DNA of 64,000 bases from Gammaproteobacteria bacterium. Lineage in GTDB: Bacteria; Pseudomonadota; Gammaproteobacteria; Steroidobacterales; GCA-2729495. The translations under genes were made by a program, and so were the position numbers. Below, one piece after another: positions 8,055-18,600 of the stretch. The stretch spans positions 1-64,000 of the forward strand of contig JASJBD010000004.1 in the NCBI GenBank assembly GCA_030066665.1. Reading direction: 5' to 3'. Numbering within the stretch: position 1 is the stretch's first letter; each line of letters opens with the position of its first letter. The notes below the pieces were generated by a model. It searched no databases and was not told where the DNA came from. It worked only from the letters and a program-made list of their open reading frames with translations.

Positions 8055-9060
8055 CCTGATTCTGCACCCGAACAGTCCGCCGGAAATGTTCGCGGAGCTG
8101 GCCGTGCTTGCGGAAAGTTACGGCGTGGGAGGCATCTGGACGTCGAACATGCACGATGGCCGCGATCCTTTCGTGAACTTCGTGGATGCGGCGCGGGCGA
8201 CCAGCAAGATCCGGTTCGGCCCGGTGGCGGTGTCGCCGTATGAACTGCATCCGCTGAAAATGGGCAACGCACTGCTGACTCTGAATGAAATCGCCGGGGG
8301 TCGCGCGGGCATCGGCGTGGCGGCCGGTGATGGCGGCACTGCCTACGCGATGGGGGAGGTCGCGGAACATCGGCTGACGGCCGTGCGCGAGTGCGTCGAG
8401 ATCATCAACGCGATGGCCACCGGCGAAATGGTGCAATACCACGGCAAGATGTACATGGTGCGCTGGTATCACGCATCCTGGGTGAGCCAGCCGAAGCCGT
8501 CGGTGTATGTCTGTGCCGGTGGTCCACAGATGCTCCGGTCCAGTGCCAAGTACGCCGAGGGGATCTTCCTCGGTGATCACTTGCCGGAGCACGTTGCGGA
8601 AGTGCGTGCCGCTATCAATCCCGAAATCGAGGAACACAACCCGCACAAGGATGAATTCAAACTATTGAACTTCTGGGCCTGGCACGTCAAGGAAGACCCT
8701 GAAGAAACGCTGGCCGAATCACGCATGTGGCTGGCCGCGCGGGTCACGCCGTGGCCGACCTACTACCATCGCGGCATTCTGCCGGACGAAGAGATGCAGG
8801 TGGTCTGGGACAACACCGACGCGTTGAATCGCGCGTTCTATGCGCAGGACCCGAATATTCCGGAAATTCCGCGCGATATCCTGGACAGACTGTGCAAGCG
8901 GTGTACCGCGGCGTCACCGCTCGATGAAATCGATCACGAGATCGATCGCCTGCGCGAATTCGAGGCGGCCGGTTTGACGAATATTTGCCTGCGGGTCTAC
9001 GCCCAACCCGAGGAAACGATCCGGGTCATCGGCGAGCGCGTCATCCCCGCGCTCCGCTGA
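8044..9060 (+). CDS. LLM-class (luciferase-like, Mer/F420-type) oxidoreductase
   Basis: 'IRFGPVAVSPYELHPLKMGNALLTLNEIAGGRAGIGVAAGDGG'; overlaps upstream CDS by 11 bp. Confidence 0.85.
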   Translation: MQVDLILHPNSPPEMFAELAVLAESYGVGGIWTSNMHDGRDPFVNFVDAARATSKIRFGPVAVSPYELHPLKMGNALLTLNEIAGGRAGIGVAAGDGGTAYAMGEVAEHRLTAVRECVEIINAMATGEMVQYHGKMYMVRWYHASWVSQPKPSVYVCAGGPQMLRSSAKYAEGIFLGDHLPEHVAEVRAAINPEIEEHNPHKDEFKLLNFWAWHVKEDPEETLAESRMWLAARVTPWPTYYHRGILPDEEMQVVWDNTDALNRAFYAQDPNIPEIPRDILDRLCKRCTAASPLDEIDHEIDRLREFEAAGLTNICLRVYAQPEETIRVIGERVIPALR

Positions 9061-9063
9061 CGG

Positions 9064-9387
9064 CTAGCCGCCGAACACCTCGAGGCGCGTGAAGAAAGTG
9101 TAGCCGCCTTCCACGGCCATCAGAAATACCAGTACGGCAATCGCGATTGGCGGCAACAGTATTGCGGTAATCAGGGCCATGCGCTCCCAGCGCATGTGCA
9201 TGAAGATTGCGACGATAAAAGCCGCTTTCAGCCACATGAAGACCACGATCAGGAACCAGCGCAGTTCTCCCTGCAGCTGCATGTAGTCGACCATGTACGA
9301 GCCGGCGCTGAACACAAAGAGCAGCAGCCAGACCTTGAGGTACAGCCCAATCGGATGTTGTTGGCCCTCGGCCGCGACTTCGCTCAT
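9064..9387 (-). CDS. Cytochrome c oxidase subunit IV-like protein
   Basis: Short TM protein 'FLIVVFMWLKAAFIVAIFMHMRWER' at the end of the oxidase operon. Confidence 0.8.
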   Translation of the reverse strand: MSEVAAEGQQHPIGLYLKVWLLLFVFSAGSYMVDYMQLQGELRWFLIVVFMWLKAAFIVAIFMHMRWERMALITAILLPPIAIAVLVFLMAVEGGYTFFTRLEVFGG

Positions 9388-9397
9388 AACTGTCCCC

Positions 9398-10072
9398 TCA
9401 CCACAGATAGAAGAATGCGAAAATGAAAACCCAGACCAGGTCGACGAAGTGCCAGTAGAGCCCGGCGACCTCCACGGTTTCGTACGTACCCTTGCGGTCA
9501 TAGAAACCTGACCAGACGCGCCAGGCCGTCACTAACAGGTAGATCACTCCAGCAGACACGTGCAGGCCGTGGAAGCCGGTGATCATGAAAAAGCTCGATC
9601 CGAATTGCGGTGCGCCCATCGGGTTGCCCCAGGGGCGCACGCCTTCCTCGATCAGCTTGGTCCATTCGAAGGCCTGCATGCCGACGAAGGTCGCGCCAAA
9701 GAATGCCGTGATGAGCAACATCGCCGCCGTCTTCGCACGGTCCTTGCGATAGCCGAAATTCACCGCCATCGCCATCGTGCCGCTGCTGGTGATCAGGATG
9801 AAGGTCATGATGGCGATCAGAATCAGCGGGATACTCTGGCCAAACAATGTCAGCGCAAAGACCTCGCTGGCATTCGGCCAAACCTCGGTCGTCGAGACCC
9901 GCACGGTCATGTAGGACGTCAGGAAAACACTGAAAATGAATGTGTCGCTAAGGAGGAAGATCCACATCATGGCTTTCCCCCACGGCACCTGGAAGGTCTG
10001 TTTGTCGTTGGCCCAGTCCTGGACTACACCTTCCATTCCTCTGGGCATGTCTGCTGCAGCATCAGTCGCCAT
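9398..10072 (-). CDS. ctaE: Cytochrome c oxidase subunit III
   Basis: 'GFHGLHVSAGVIYLLVTAWRVWSGFY...VEVAGLYWHFVDLVWVFIF'. Confidence 0.9.
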   Translation of the reverse strand: MATDAAADMPRGMEGVVQDWANDKQTFQVPWGKAMMWIFLLSDTFIFSVFLTSYMTVRVSTTEVWPNASEVFALTLFGQSIPLILIAIMTFILITSSGTMAMAVNFGYRKDRAKTAAMLLITAFFGATFVGMQAFEWTKLIEEGVRPWGNPMGAPQFGSSFFMITGFHGLHVSAGVIYLLVTAWRVWSGFYDRKGTYETVEVAGLYWHFVDLVWVFIFAFFYLW

Positions 10073-10085
10073 TTACAAATCCTTC

Positions 10086-10721
10086 TCAAGTCACCAGGAG
10101 CAATCCCAGCAGCACCAGCCAGATCAGCAGCAGGTAATGCCAGTAGGTCGTGCACAACTCGACACTCAAGCGCAGTTCGCGCGCCTGGTCGGCGTCATCC
10201 TGGCCGAAGCCACGCAGCACTCGCACCGAGTTGCGCGCCCAGACATAAAGCCCGCCGACCAGGTGCAGGCCGTGGGCACCGGTCAACAAAAAGAAAAACG
10301 CGTTCGCGGGGTTAACCTGGATCACCTGGCCTGTCGCGGTCATTTGCTGCCAGCCGATCACCTGGCCGACGAGGAAGGCGGCGGTCAATAACCCGGCGGC
10401 GACGAAACCCCTCTTCAGGCCCGCCAGGTTACCGCCGTCTGCCGCAGCCTTCGCGTACTGCATGGCGAGACTGGCACCGATCAGCAGCAGCGTGTTCAGC
10501 CCCAGGATCGACGGCAGGGCCGTGATCGGTTGCCAGTCCGGCAGTGCCTCGCGCTGATGCTGCGCCATGACGAACAGGAAGAACAGGCTGCTGACGACAC
10601 CGAGAAAAACGAATAGCGCCGTCCGCTTGGTATTGGCCGCGATCACGTACGGATCGGGCAATTCCTCGAGCTGCCCCGTCGTCGTCCAGGGCTTCTCGGT
10701 CAGTTTACGGAGCAGACTCAA
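10086..10721 (-). CDS. Second heme-copper oxidase subunit III-like protein
   Basis: 'GAHGLHLVGGLYVWARNSVRV...SVELCTTYWHYLLLIWLVLL'; overlaps subunit I stop. Confidence 0.85.
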   Translation of the reverse strand: MSLLRKLTEKPWTTTGQLEELPDPYVIAANTKRTALFVFLGVVSSLFFLFVMAQHQREALPDWQPITALPSILGLNTLLLIGASLAMQYAKAAADGGNLAGLKRGFVAAGLLTAAFLVGQVIGWQQMTATGQVIQVNPANAFFFLLTGAHGLHLVGGLYVWARNSVRVLRGFGQDDADQARELRLSVELCTTYWHYLLLIWLVLLGLLLVT

Positions 10722-12484
10722 TGGGCCTTACCGTGGTCACGGCCGGCCGGATGCAGCGCGTCCGGCGGCGTATTCTGCGGAATGAAGTCTTCGGGCGCGC
10801 CCGGTACGTTGTAGTCATAGGCCCAGCGGTAGACAACCGGCAGGTCCGGTCCCCAGTTGCCGTGTTTGGGCGGCGTGTCCGGCGTCTGCCATTCCAGGCT
10901 GTTCGCTTTCCACGGGTTCGGGTCGGCTTTCTCGCCACGGAAGATGCTCCAGGCTATGTTCACGAGAAACACGAGCTGCACGACGCCGACCAGAATCGCC
11001 GAGTAGGTGATGCCGATATTCATCGCCTGTGCCGATTCGGGGACGAAGTCCGTCGTGCCCATGGAGTAGTAGCGCCGCGGCACACCGAGGATGCCCAGGT
11101 AATGCATCGGCAGGTAAATCGAATAGGCACCGAGGAAGGTCAGCCAGAAATGGATCTTGCCCAGTGTCTGGTTGAACATGCGGCCGGTCATCTTTGGGAA
11201 CCAGTGATAGATCGCCGCGAACACCACCATGATCGGTGAAATGCCCATAACCATATGGAAGTGGCCGACGACGAAATAGGTGTCCGATAGCGGCAGATCG
11301 ACGACCACGTTACCCAGGAACAGGCCGGTAAGGCCACCATGAATGAAGGTGAACAGGAAACCGATCGAGAACAGCATTGGCACCGTGAGGTGAATATCAC
11401 CGCGCCAGAGCGTCAGCACCCAGTTGTAGACCTTGATAGCCGTCGGTACCGCGATGATCAGCGTGGTGGTCGCGAAGAAGAACCCGAAGTACGGATTCAT
11501 GCCGCTGACGTACATATGGTGCGCCCAGACGATGAAGCTCAAGCCCCCGATCACGACAATGGCCCAGACCATTTGCCGGTAGCCGAAGATGTTCTTGCGG
11601 GCATGGGTGCTGATCAGGTCCGACACGATCCCGAAGGCGGGCAGGGCCACGATGTAGACCTCCGGATGCCCGAAGAACCAGAACAAATGCTGGAACAGGA
11701 TCGGGCTCCCGCCATCGAACGCGGTCTGCTCGCCACGATCCAGGATGGCCGGCATGAAGAAGCTGGTGCCGAGCAGGCTATCGAAGACCATCATCACGGC
11801 GCTGACGAACAACGCCGGGAAGGCCAGCAGGCCGAGCACGGTCGCGACGAAGATGCCCCAAACCGACAACGGCATACGCATCAGCGTCATGCCGCGACAC
11901 CGGGCCTGCAACACGGTCGTGACGTAGTTCAGGCCGCCCATCGTGAAGGCAACGATGAACACAGCCAGCGACGCCAGCATCAGCATGATGCCCCAGCCCG
12001 CGCCAGGCGTGCCGTCGGTAATCGCCTGCGGTGGATACAGGGTCCAGCCGGCGCCGGTCGGTCCGCCCGGTACGAAGAAGCTCGCCAGCAGGATGATGAC
12101 AGACAGCAGGTAGACCCAGTAGCTGAGCATGTTCATGAACGGGAACACCATGTCCCGGGAACCACACATCAGCGGAATCAGGTAATTGCCGAAACCACCG
12201 AGCAATAGCGCCGTCAGCAGGTAGATCACCATGATCATGCCGTGCATGGTTATGAACTGGTAATACTCGATCGGCGCGATGAACGAGAACACGTCCGGGA
12301 ATGCCAGTTGCAGGCGCATCATGCCTGACAGCACCAGCGCGACCAGGCCGACGAAGATTGCCGTCAGTGAATACTGGATCGCGATGACCTTGTGGTCCTG
12401 GCTCCAGATGTACTTGGTGATGAAAGTCTGCGGATCATGCAGATGCTGTTCATGATCGCGGTCGGCAATTGCTACATAGGCCAT
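10718..12484 (-). CDS. ctaD: Cytochrome c oxidase subunit I
   Basis: 'FWFFGHPEVYIVALPAFGIVSDLIST' and 'VVGHFHMVMG' haem-copper motifs. Confidence 0.97.
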   Translation of the reverse strand: MAYVAIADRDHEQHLHDPQTFITKYIWSQDHKVIAIQYSLTAIFVGLVALVLSGMMRLQLAFPDVFSFIAPIEYYQFITMHGMIMVIYLLTALLLGGFGNYLIPLMCGSRDMVFPFMNMLSYWVYLLSVIILLASFFVPGGPTGAGWTLYPPQAITDGTPGAGWGIMLMLASLAVFIVAFTMGGLNYVTTVLQARCRGMTLMRMPLSVWGIFVATVLGLLAFPALFVSAVMMVFDSLLGTSFFMPAILDRGEQTAFDGGSPILFQHLFWFFGHPEVYIVALPAFGIVSDLISTHARKNIFGYRQMVWAIVVIGGLSFIVWAHHMYVSGMNPYFGFFFATTTLIIAVPTAIKVYNWVLTLWRGDIHLTVPMLFSIGFLFTFIHGGLTGLFLGNVVVDLPLSDTYFVVGHFHMVMGISPIMVVFAAIYHWFPKMTGRMFNQTLGKIHFWLTFLGAYSIYLPMHYLGILGVPRRYYSMGTTDFVPESAQAMNIGITYSAILVGVVQLVFLVNIAWSIFRGEKADPNPWKANSLEWQTPDTPPKHGNWGPDLPVVYRWAYDYNVPGAPEDFIPQNTPPDALHPAGRDHGKAH

Positions 12485-12522
12485 CAGTGCTGCCTCTCAG
12501 CTGGGTTTCCTGCCAGTCGGGC

Positions 12523-13911
12523 TCATTGCGCCTGGCTGACACGTGCCGGTGAATTCACCGGGAAAGTATTGATATAGGCGACCAGGTCGTTAATGACCGC
12601 TTCGTTGGAGAGTCGCTTTGCCATCTGTGCCATTTGCGCGCCATAGAAATCGCCGGGCTCGGCGCCGCGCACCCCGTCGCGGAAATGCGCCAGCAATACC
12701 GCGAGGTACCAGTCGCTCATGCCGGCCAGCCGCGGGGCGTTGAGTGCCCAGATGCCTTGACCGGACTCGCCATGACAAACGGCACAGGTCTCGTAGGTTC
12801 GCGCGCCGCGATCCGCATCACCGGTAACGGTGACCGGAGCCGGTTCATCCGGCAGCGTTTCGATATAGGCGATCACATTCGCAATGGCCTGGTCGTCGAC
12901 TAGTGTGCCGGCCATGGCCGCCATCTGCTGCCCGTAGATATCGTCAGGGTGCACGCCGCGCAGCTTGTTCTTGTAATTACGAATCTGCCGCGCCATGTAC
13001 CAGCCTTCCTGACCCGCCAGTTTCGGTGCGTTGAGTTCCTTGCGGCCCTCGCCGGCAAAGCCGTGGCACGCGGCGCAGGCCTGGTACAGGCCCTGACCGA
13101 TGTCCCGGTTGCCGGCCGCGCGCGCCGCCGTCTCGGCATAGGTCGGATGCGCATTCAGCCAGGCTTCGAATTCCGGCCGTTCCACGACGGTGACTTTGCC
13201 GCGCATCGCGTGATGCGCAATGCCGCAGAGCTCTTCGCAGAGCACATCGAAGCTGCCGAGTCGCGTTGGCTCGAACCACATGAAGGTCACCATGCCCGGT
13301 ACCAGGTCCATCTTCACGCGGAACTGCGGCACCGTGAAGTTATGCAGCACGTCCTTGGACCGCAGGTTCAGGCGGATTGGCTGGTTCAACGGCAAATAGA
13401 CTTCAGGATTCGATACCAGGATGTCGTCCTGGCCGTTCGGGTCGTCCGGGTTCATGCCGAACGGATTGTCCGGCGTGATCAGGCTCGCATTCACCGTGCC
13501 CATCACGCCATCCTCGCCCGGGAAGCGATAGCTCCAGTGCCATTGCTGGCCAACGGCCTCGACGATCGCGGAGTTATCGGGCGGGCGGACGAATTGGCCC
13601 CAGACGAACAAGCCCGGCGCGAGCATTGCCGCAACGCCGATCGCGGTGATGACGGTCAGCCAGATTTCGAGTTTCTTGTTCTCGGGCTCGTATTCGGCTT
13701 TCTGGCCCTTCTTGTGGCGGTACTTGTAAATCGAGTACGCCATGAAAAGGTTGACCAGGATGAACACGATGCCGGTCACCCAGAAGGTGATATCCACCGT
13801 GGCGTCGATCATGCCCCAGTTCGAGGCGAGTTCAGTGAAATACCAGGGGCTGGCGAAGTGGAAGATAACAGAACCAATGACCAATAAGACCACTACGATT
13901 GCTATCGCCAT
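12523..13911 (-). CDS. ctaC: Cytochrome c oxidase subunit II with two fused cytochrome c domains
   Basis: CuA motif 'CEELCGIAHHAM'; haem motifs 'CAACHG' and 'CAVCHG'. Confidence 0.95.
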   Translation of the reverse strand: MAIAIVVVLLVIGSVIFHFASPWYFTELASNWGMIDATVDITFWVTGIVFILVNLFMAYSIYKYRHKKGQKAEYEPENKKLEIWLTVITAIGVAAMLAPGLFVWGQFVRPPDNSAIVEAVGQQWHWSYRFPGEDGVMGTVNASLITPDNPFGMNPDDPNGQDDILVSNPEVYLPLNQPIRLNLRSKDVLHNFTVPQFRVKMDLVPGMVTFMWFEPTRLGSFDVLCEELCGIAHHAMRGKVTVVERPEFEAWLNAHPTYAETAARAAGNRDIGQGLYQACAACHGFAGEGRKELNAPKLAGQEGWYMARQIRNYKNKLRGVHPDDIYGQQMAAMAGTLVDDQAIANVIAYIETLPDEPAPVTVTGDADRGARTYETCAVCHGESGQGIWALNAPRLAGMSDWYLAVLLAHFRDGVRGAEPGDFYGAQMAQMAKRLSNEAVINDLVAYINTFPVNSPARVSQAQ

Positions 13912-13963
13912 AAACCAGTCCCTCTGAAGGTGCGACCTTCGAGAATTTCTTTAAAAGGTTAGC

Positions 13964-14563
13964 TCACGAGTTGATCAATCCCTGATCTTGCTGTCGGCTC
14001 GCCTCCTGGCGCTGCTCTTCTCTCTGCCGTCGTCTGCGGCGTACGACCCCAAATGGGTTAACGAATTGCCGGTCGGTCGCGACATGCTGCGCTTCCGGGT
14101 GCTTCTGGCGCATCATGTCCTTGACGGTTTCGCCCATGCCCTTGCGGGCATAGATCAATATGAGATATTTGCCCGCTTCGATATCGTCATGAAAGCGGTT
14201 CAGTTTTTGATTCTCGGTGGCTACTCCGTAGAGTCCGCCCTCCCAGGCGCCAAACAGCGTCGAGACGAGTACGACGATCAGGTAGACCCACCAAGGCAGC
14301 TCGCGCTGGAAGGGATCGAAATACGCCATCATGGCAGCGCCGATCACACCGACGATGAAACCGATGTTGGCGCCGATCAGGCCGCCCCGGACGACATCCA
14401 GGGTCTCAATGTAGTTGCTGGACTGAATTTGCTCGCGTTTGAGCCCTGCCTCGTCCTTGGTGACTACGTGCACCATCCATTCGCCGATCCCCAGCTCCTG
14501 CAAATCGTCCGAAATGCTGTGAGTGCTATCGAGTGTTGGCGTGACGTAGTAGAAGCACTTCAT
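13964..14563 (-). CDS. Hypothetical membrane protein
   Basis: 'VRGGLIGANIGFIVGVIGAAMMAYF...WWVYLIVVLVSTLFGAWEGGLYG'; start 14563 (MKCFYYV). Confidence 0.6.
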   Translation of the reverse strand: MKCFYYVTPTLDSTHSISDDLQELGIGEWMVHVVTKDEAGLKREQIQSSNYIETLDVVRGGLIGANIGFIVGVIGAAMMAYFDPFQRELPWWVYLIVVLVSTLFGAWEGGLYGVATENQKLNRFHDDIEAGKYLILIYARKGMGETVKDMMRQKHPEAQHVATDRQFVNPFGVVRRRRRQREEQRQEASRQQDQGLINS

Positions 14564-14771
14564 CCAGTTTCCCCCGCCCTCCCTACAGGGCGCCCTATGC
14601 AAAAAATACTAGCATAACTATCAGGGATTCCCGAACCGGCCGTGCTATGTTGAATTGGGGCCGCGGCCACGCGGAAACGCCCGGCCGGCTTCGGTTTTCA
14701 CTCACGATCGCCCCAGTCCATTTGTGTAGCATTGGCCGGGTCGCCAAGCTGACCCCCGGGAGGCAAGAAAC

Positions 14772-15638
14772 GTGCTCGTGCTGACCGCAGTTGGCGCCCT
14801 TGGCGGCCTCACGCTGCTGCTCGCCACTGGCCTGGTGCTCGCCAATCGGCGCTTGTACGTCGAGGAAGACGAGCGCTTCGACGTGGTCGAGGACATGCTG
14901 CCGCTCTCGAATTGTGGGGCCTGCGGTTATCCGGGCTGCCGGGCCTTTGCCGAGGCGCTGGTGACCGGCGAGTCCCAGCCCGGCAAATGTACGGTCAGCA
15001 CTGATCTGGCGCGGGAAGCAATCGCCGGCTATCTCGGGGTGGATGTCGGCGCCGAGGAGCGCCAGGTGGTGCGGCTGGCCTGCGCTGGCGGCAGCAATGT
15101 GGCCAGGAACCATGCGCACTACTCGGGTCACCAGTCCTGCCAGTCTGCGGCACTGGTTGCGGGCGGCGGCAAGGGTTGTTTCTGGGGTTGCCTGGGGCTG
15201 GGTGACTGCGAGCGGGTCTGCGAGTTCGACGCCATAAATATGAGTCGCGACTCTCTGCCGGTGGTCGATGAGGAGCTGTGCACCGCCTGCGGCGATTGCA
15301 TCGAGATTTGCCCGAAGGATTTGTTCAGTCTGCATCCGGTCAGCCACCGTCTGTGGGTACCCTGCAGCAATAAAGAGGCCGGTGACGAATTACTCGCTGA
15401 CTGCGAAGTGGCCTGTACCGCGTGTGAACGCTGCGTCATGGATGCCCCGCCCGGGCTGATCACAATGCGCGATAATTTGCCGGTGGTGAATTACGAAGGT
15501 CCGCATGCGACGACCAAGCCGATAGAGCGTTGCCCGACCGGGGCGATCATCTGGATTGAGCCGGATGGCCGCGTCGTCAAGGGCGACGCGGCGGTCCGCG
15601 TGCTACGTCATGCGCCGCTGCCCGATGCGCCCACGTGA
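14772..15638 (+). CDS. rnfB: RnfB-like iron-sulfur subunit
   Basis: 'NCGACGYPGCRAFAEAL' Fe-S motif plus 4Fe-4S motif 'CTACGDCIEICP' and a further Cys-rich segment. Confidence 0.9.
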   Translation: MLVLTAVGALGGLTLLLATGLVLANRRLYVEEDERFDVVEDMLPLSNCGACGYPGCRAFAEALVTGESQPGKCTVSTDLAREAIAGYLGVDVGAEERQVVRLACAGGSNVARNHAHYSGHQSCQSAALVAGGGKGCFWGCLGLGDCERVCEFDAINMSRDSLPVVDEELCTACGDCIEICPKDLFSLHPVSHRLWVPCSNKEAGDELLADCEVACTACERCVMDAPPGLITMRDNLPVVNYEGPHATTKPIERCPTGAIIWIEPDGRVVKGDAAVRVLRHAPLPDAPT

Positions 15639-15686
15639 CCGATCGGCAGCGCCGACGAGAGAATTTGAATAATCAGAGAAGTATCG

Positions 15687-18600
15687 ATGAGCAAGACCGA
15701 AAAATCGGTGAAGTACCCCGGGACTCGCGCGGCGATGGACGGCAACACGGCTGTAATCATGTGCGAGCGCGAAGCCAGCGACGCGGCCGGCGCCTATCCG
15801 ATCACACCGTCGACGCAAATGGGGGAGTACTGGGCGGAAGCTGCAGCGGCCGGGCATGTGAACGTTTCCGGACGCCCGCTGATTTTCATCGAACCGGAGG
15901 GCGAGCATGCGGCAGCCGCAGTGACCGCCGGCATGTCCATGACCGGACTGCGCGCGGCGAATTTTTCGTCGGGGCAGGGTATTGCCTACATGCACGAGTC
16001 GCTTTACGCGGCGGCCGGCAAACGACTGACCTACGTGCTGAATATCGGCGCCCGCGCCATTACCAAGGCCACGCTGAACGTGCATGCCGGCCATGACGAC
16101 TATCATTGCATCGACGACACCGGCTTCTTCCAGCTCTTTGCGACGAACGCCCAGAGCGCGGCCGATCTGAACATCATCGCGCACCGCATTGCGGAACTCG
16201 CGTTGACGCCTGGCGCAATCGCGCAAGACGGTTTCCTGACTACTCACCTGATCGAATCGCTGCTGGTGCCGGAACGTGCCTTGATCGAGGAGTACCTGGG
16301 TCGGCCGGACGACATCATCGACACACCCACGCCCGCGCAACGCATCATCTACGGCGATACGCGCCGGCGCGTCCCGGAATTGTGGGATGTGGACAATCCG
16401 GTCATGGCCGGGCTGGTGCAGAACCAGGATGCCTACATGCAGAGCGTCGCCGCGCAGCGACCGTTTTTCTATGACCATCTGCAACCGCTCGCGGATCAGG
16501 CCTTTGCCGAATTCGCGGAATTGACCGGCAGATCGTATTCGCGGGTCACGACATATCGCGCCGACGACGCCGACTATCTGATTCTCGGTCAGGGCAGCCT
16601 GATCCCCAGTGCCGAGGTGGTTGTCGACTACCTGCGTGAGTCACGCAAACTGAAGGTCGGCGTGGTGGGTGTCACAATGTTTCGGCCATTTCCGGCGGAT
16701 CAGCTTTCGCAGGTGCTGGCGGGCCGCAAAGGCGTGGTCGTGCTGGAGCGCCTGGATCAGCCGTTGGCCGGTGATTTGCCGCTGATGCGAGAAATCCGGG
16801 CGACTGTCAGCAAGTGCCTGGAAAATGGCCGCGACCGCAAGGAGACCCCGTATCCGGAGCTGGCCAGCTATGGCGACGCAGCCGATGCGCCGCCGCTGTA
16901 CTCGGGGTCTTTCGGGATGGGCAGCCGCGATTTGCAGCCTGAGGGCCTGATCGGCGCGGTCGAGAACATGTTGCCGGATGGCAAGCGTCGCAAGTTCTTT
17001 TACCTGTCGGTCGACTTCCTGCGCGAAAAACCGTTCACACCCAAGCAGGAGATTTATCAGCAGACGGTCGAGGATGCGTATCCGCACGTCCGCGAACTGG
17101 CTGTGCATGGCAGTGAGAATCCGAACCTCATGCCCAAAGACAGCATCACGGTGCGGTTCCACTCGGTCGGTGGCTGGGGCGCGATCACGACTGGCAAGAA
17201 CCTGGCGATGACGCTGTTTGATCTGCTTGGCTATCACATCAAGGCCAATCCGAAATACGGTTCCGAGAAGAAAGGCCAGCCCACCACGTTCTACCTGTCC
17301 GCTGCGCCGGAGCCCATCAAGGTCAACTGCGAGTACTTCTACGTCGACGTGGTGCTGTCGCCGGATCCCAACGTGTTTCATCACACGAATGCGCTCGCCG
17401 GGCTCCAGGAGGGTGGTGTCTTCATCATTCAGAGCGATCTCAAGAAACCGGAGGATGTCTGGGCAACAATTCCGATCAACTTCCAACAGCTGATCGTCGA
17501 AAAGGACATCCGAATATTTTTCCTGGATGCATTTCGCATTGCGCGCGAGGAAGCAACTGACCCCGACCTGCAGCTACGCATGCAGGGTGTCGCTTTCCAG
17601 GGTGCGTTCTTCGCCGCGTCGCCGGTGATGGAGAAATGCGGTCTGGACGAGCCGGCTTTGCTTGAGGCGATCCGGGACCAACTCGAGCATAAATTCGGCG
17701 CGAAGGGCGCCCGCGTGGTGGCAGACAACATGCGCGTGGTGCGGCGCGGTTTCGACGAGGTGCAGGAAATCGTCGATAAACCGTTCACGCTCCAGACCCG
17801 GCAGCTGCCGGAGCTGCCGCCGGAGCCGCCGGTGCCGATCATGCTCAAGCGGCAGCCGCAGAGCCAGGCACCGGCTACTGACATCCATCGATTCTGGGAG
17901 CAGACCGGCAACTTCTATGCGCGCGGCATGGGCAACGACAACCTGACCGACCCGTTCATCGGTCTCGGCGTGATGCCGGCCGTCACGTCGCTGTTCCGGG
18001 ACATGACGGGCATTCGTTTCGAACACCCGGAGTGGATCGCAGAGAACTGCACGGCCTGTGGTGATTGCTACACGGTCTGTCCGGACACGGCGATTCCCGG
18101 GTTGGTCAACGATCTGGGCCAGGTGATGGACACGGTCGTCAAACGTGTCAGGAAACAGGGCGAACCGCTCGAGCATCTACCGCGCGCCGTGCGCCAAATG
18201 GAGGGTCATTTGCGCCGGGCGATGAACGAGACCGAGGAGGGTGCCTCCGTGCAGGCCCTCATGACGGCGGCGATCGACAAGACTATCGGTGACAGCGACC
18301 TGGATGCCGACGGGCGGGCGGCCCTGAAACACGAGTTCGAGTTATTCACTGAAGAACTGGACGGCTTCCAGTTTTCGCTGACCCGGCCCTACTTCACGTT
18401 ACCCGAGAAGAAAGCGCCCGGCAGTGGCGGCTTGCTGTCGATCACTGTGGACCCGTATACCTGCAAAGGCTGCATGGAGTGCGTGGCGGTGTGCGACGAC
18501 GACGCGCTGCGGCCCATGACGCAGACGCCGGACAGCATCAAGCAGCTGCGCAAGCAATGGGAGTTCTGGCTGGATCTGCCCAACACGCCACGCAAATTTA

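Noticed and set aside
11339-12208. Long ORF on + strand opposite ctaD (289 aa)
   Set aside because: Antisense to a strongly conserved CDS; low-complexity polar composition typical of high-GC shadow ORFs.
12949-13887. Long + strand ORF opposite ctaC (312 aa)
   Set aside because: Antisense shadow of a conserved gene; no recognisable domain.
15603-17486. Long minus-strand ORFs (293 and 281 aa) opposite the PFOR
   Set aside because: Antisense shadow ORFs; PFOR frame is clearly the coding one.
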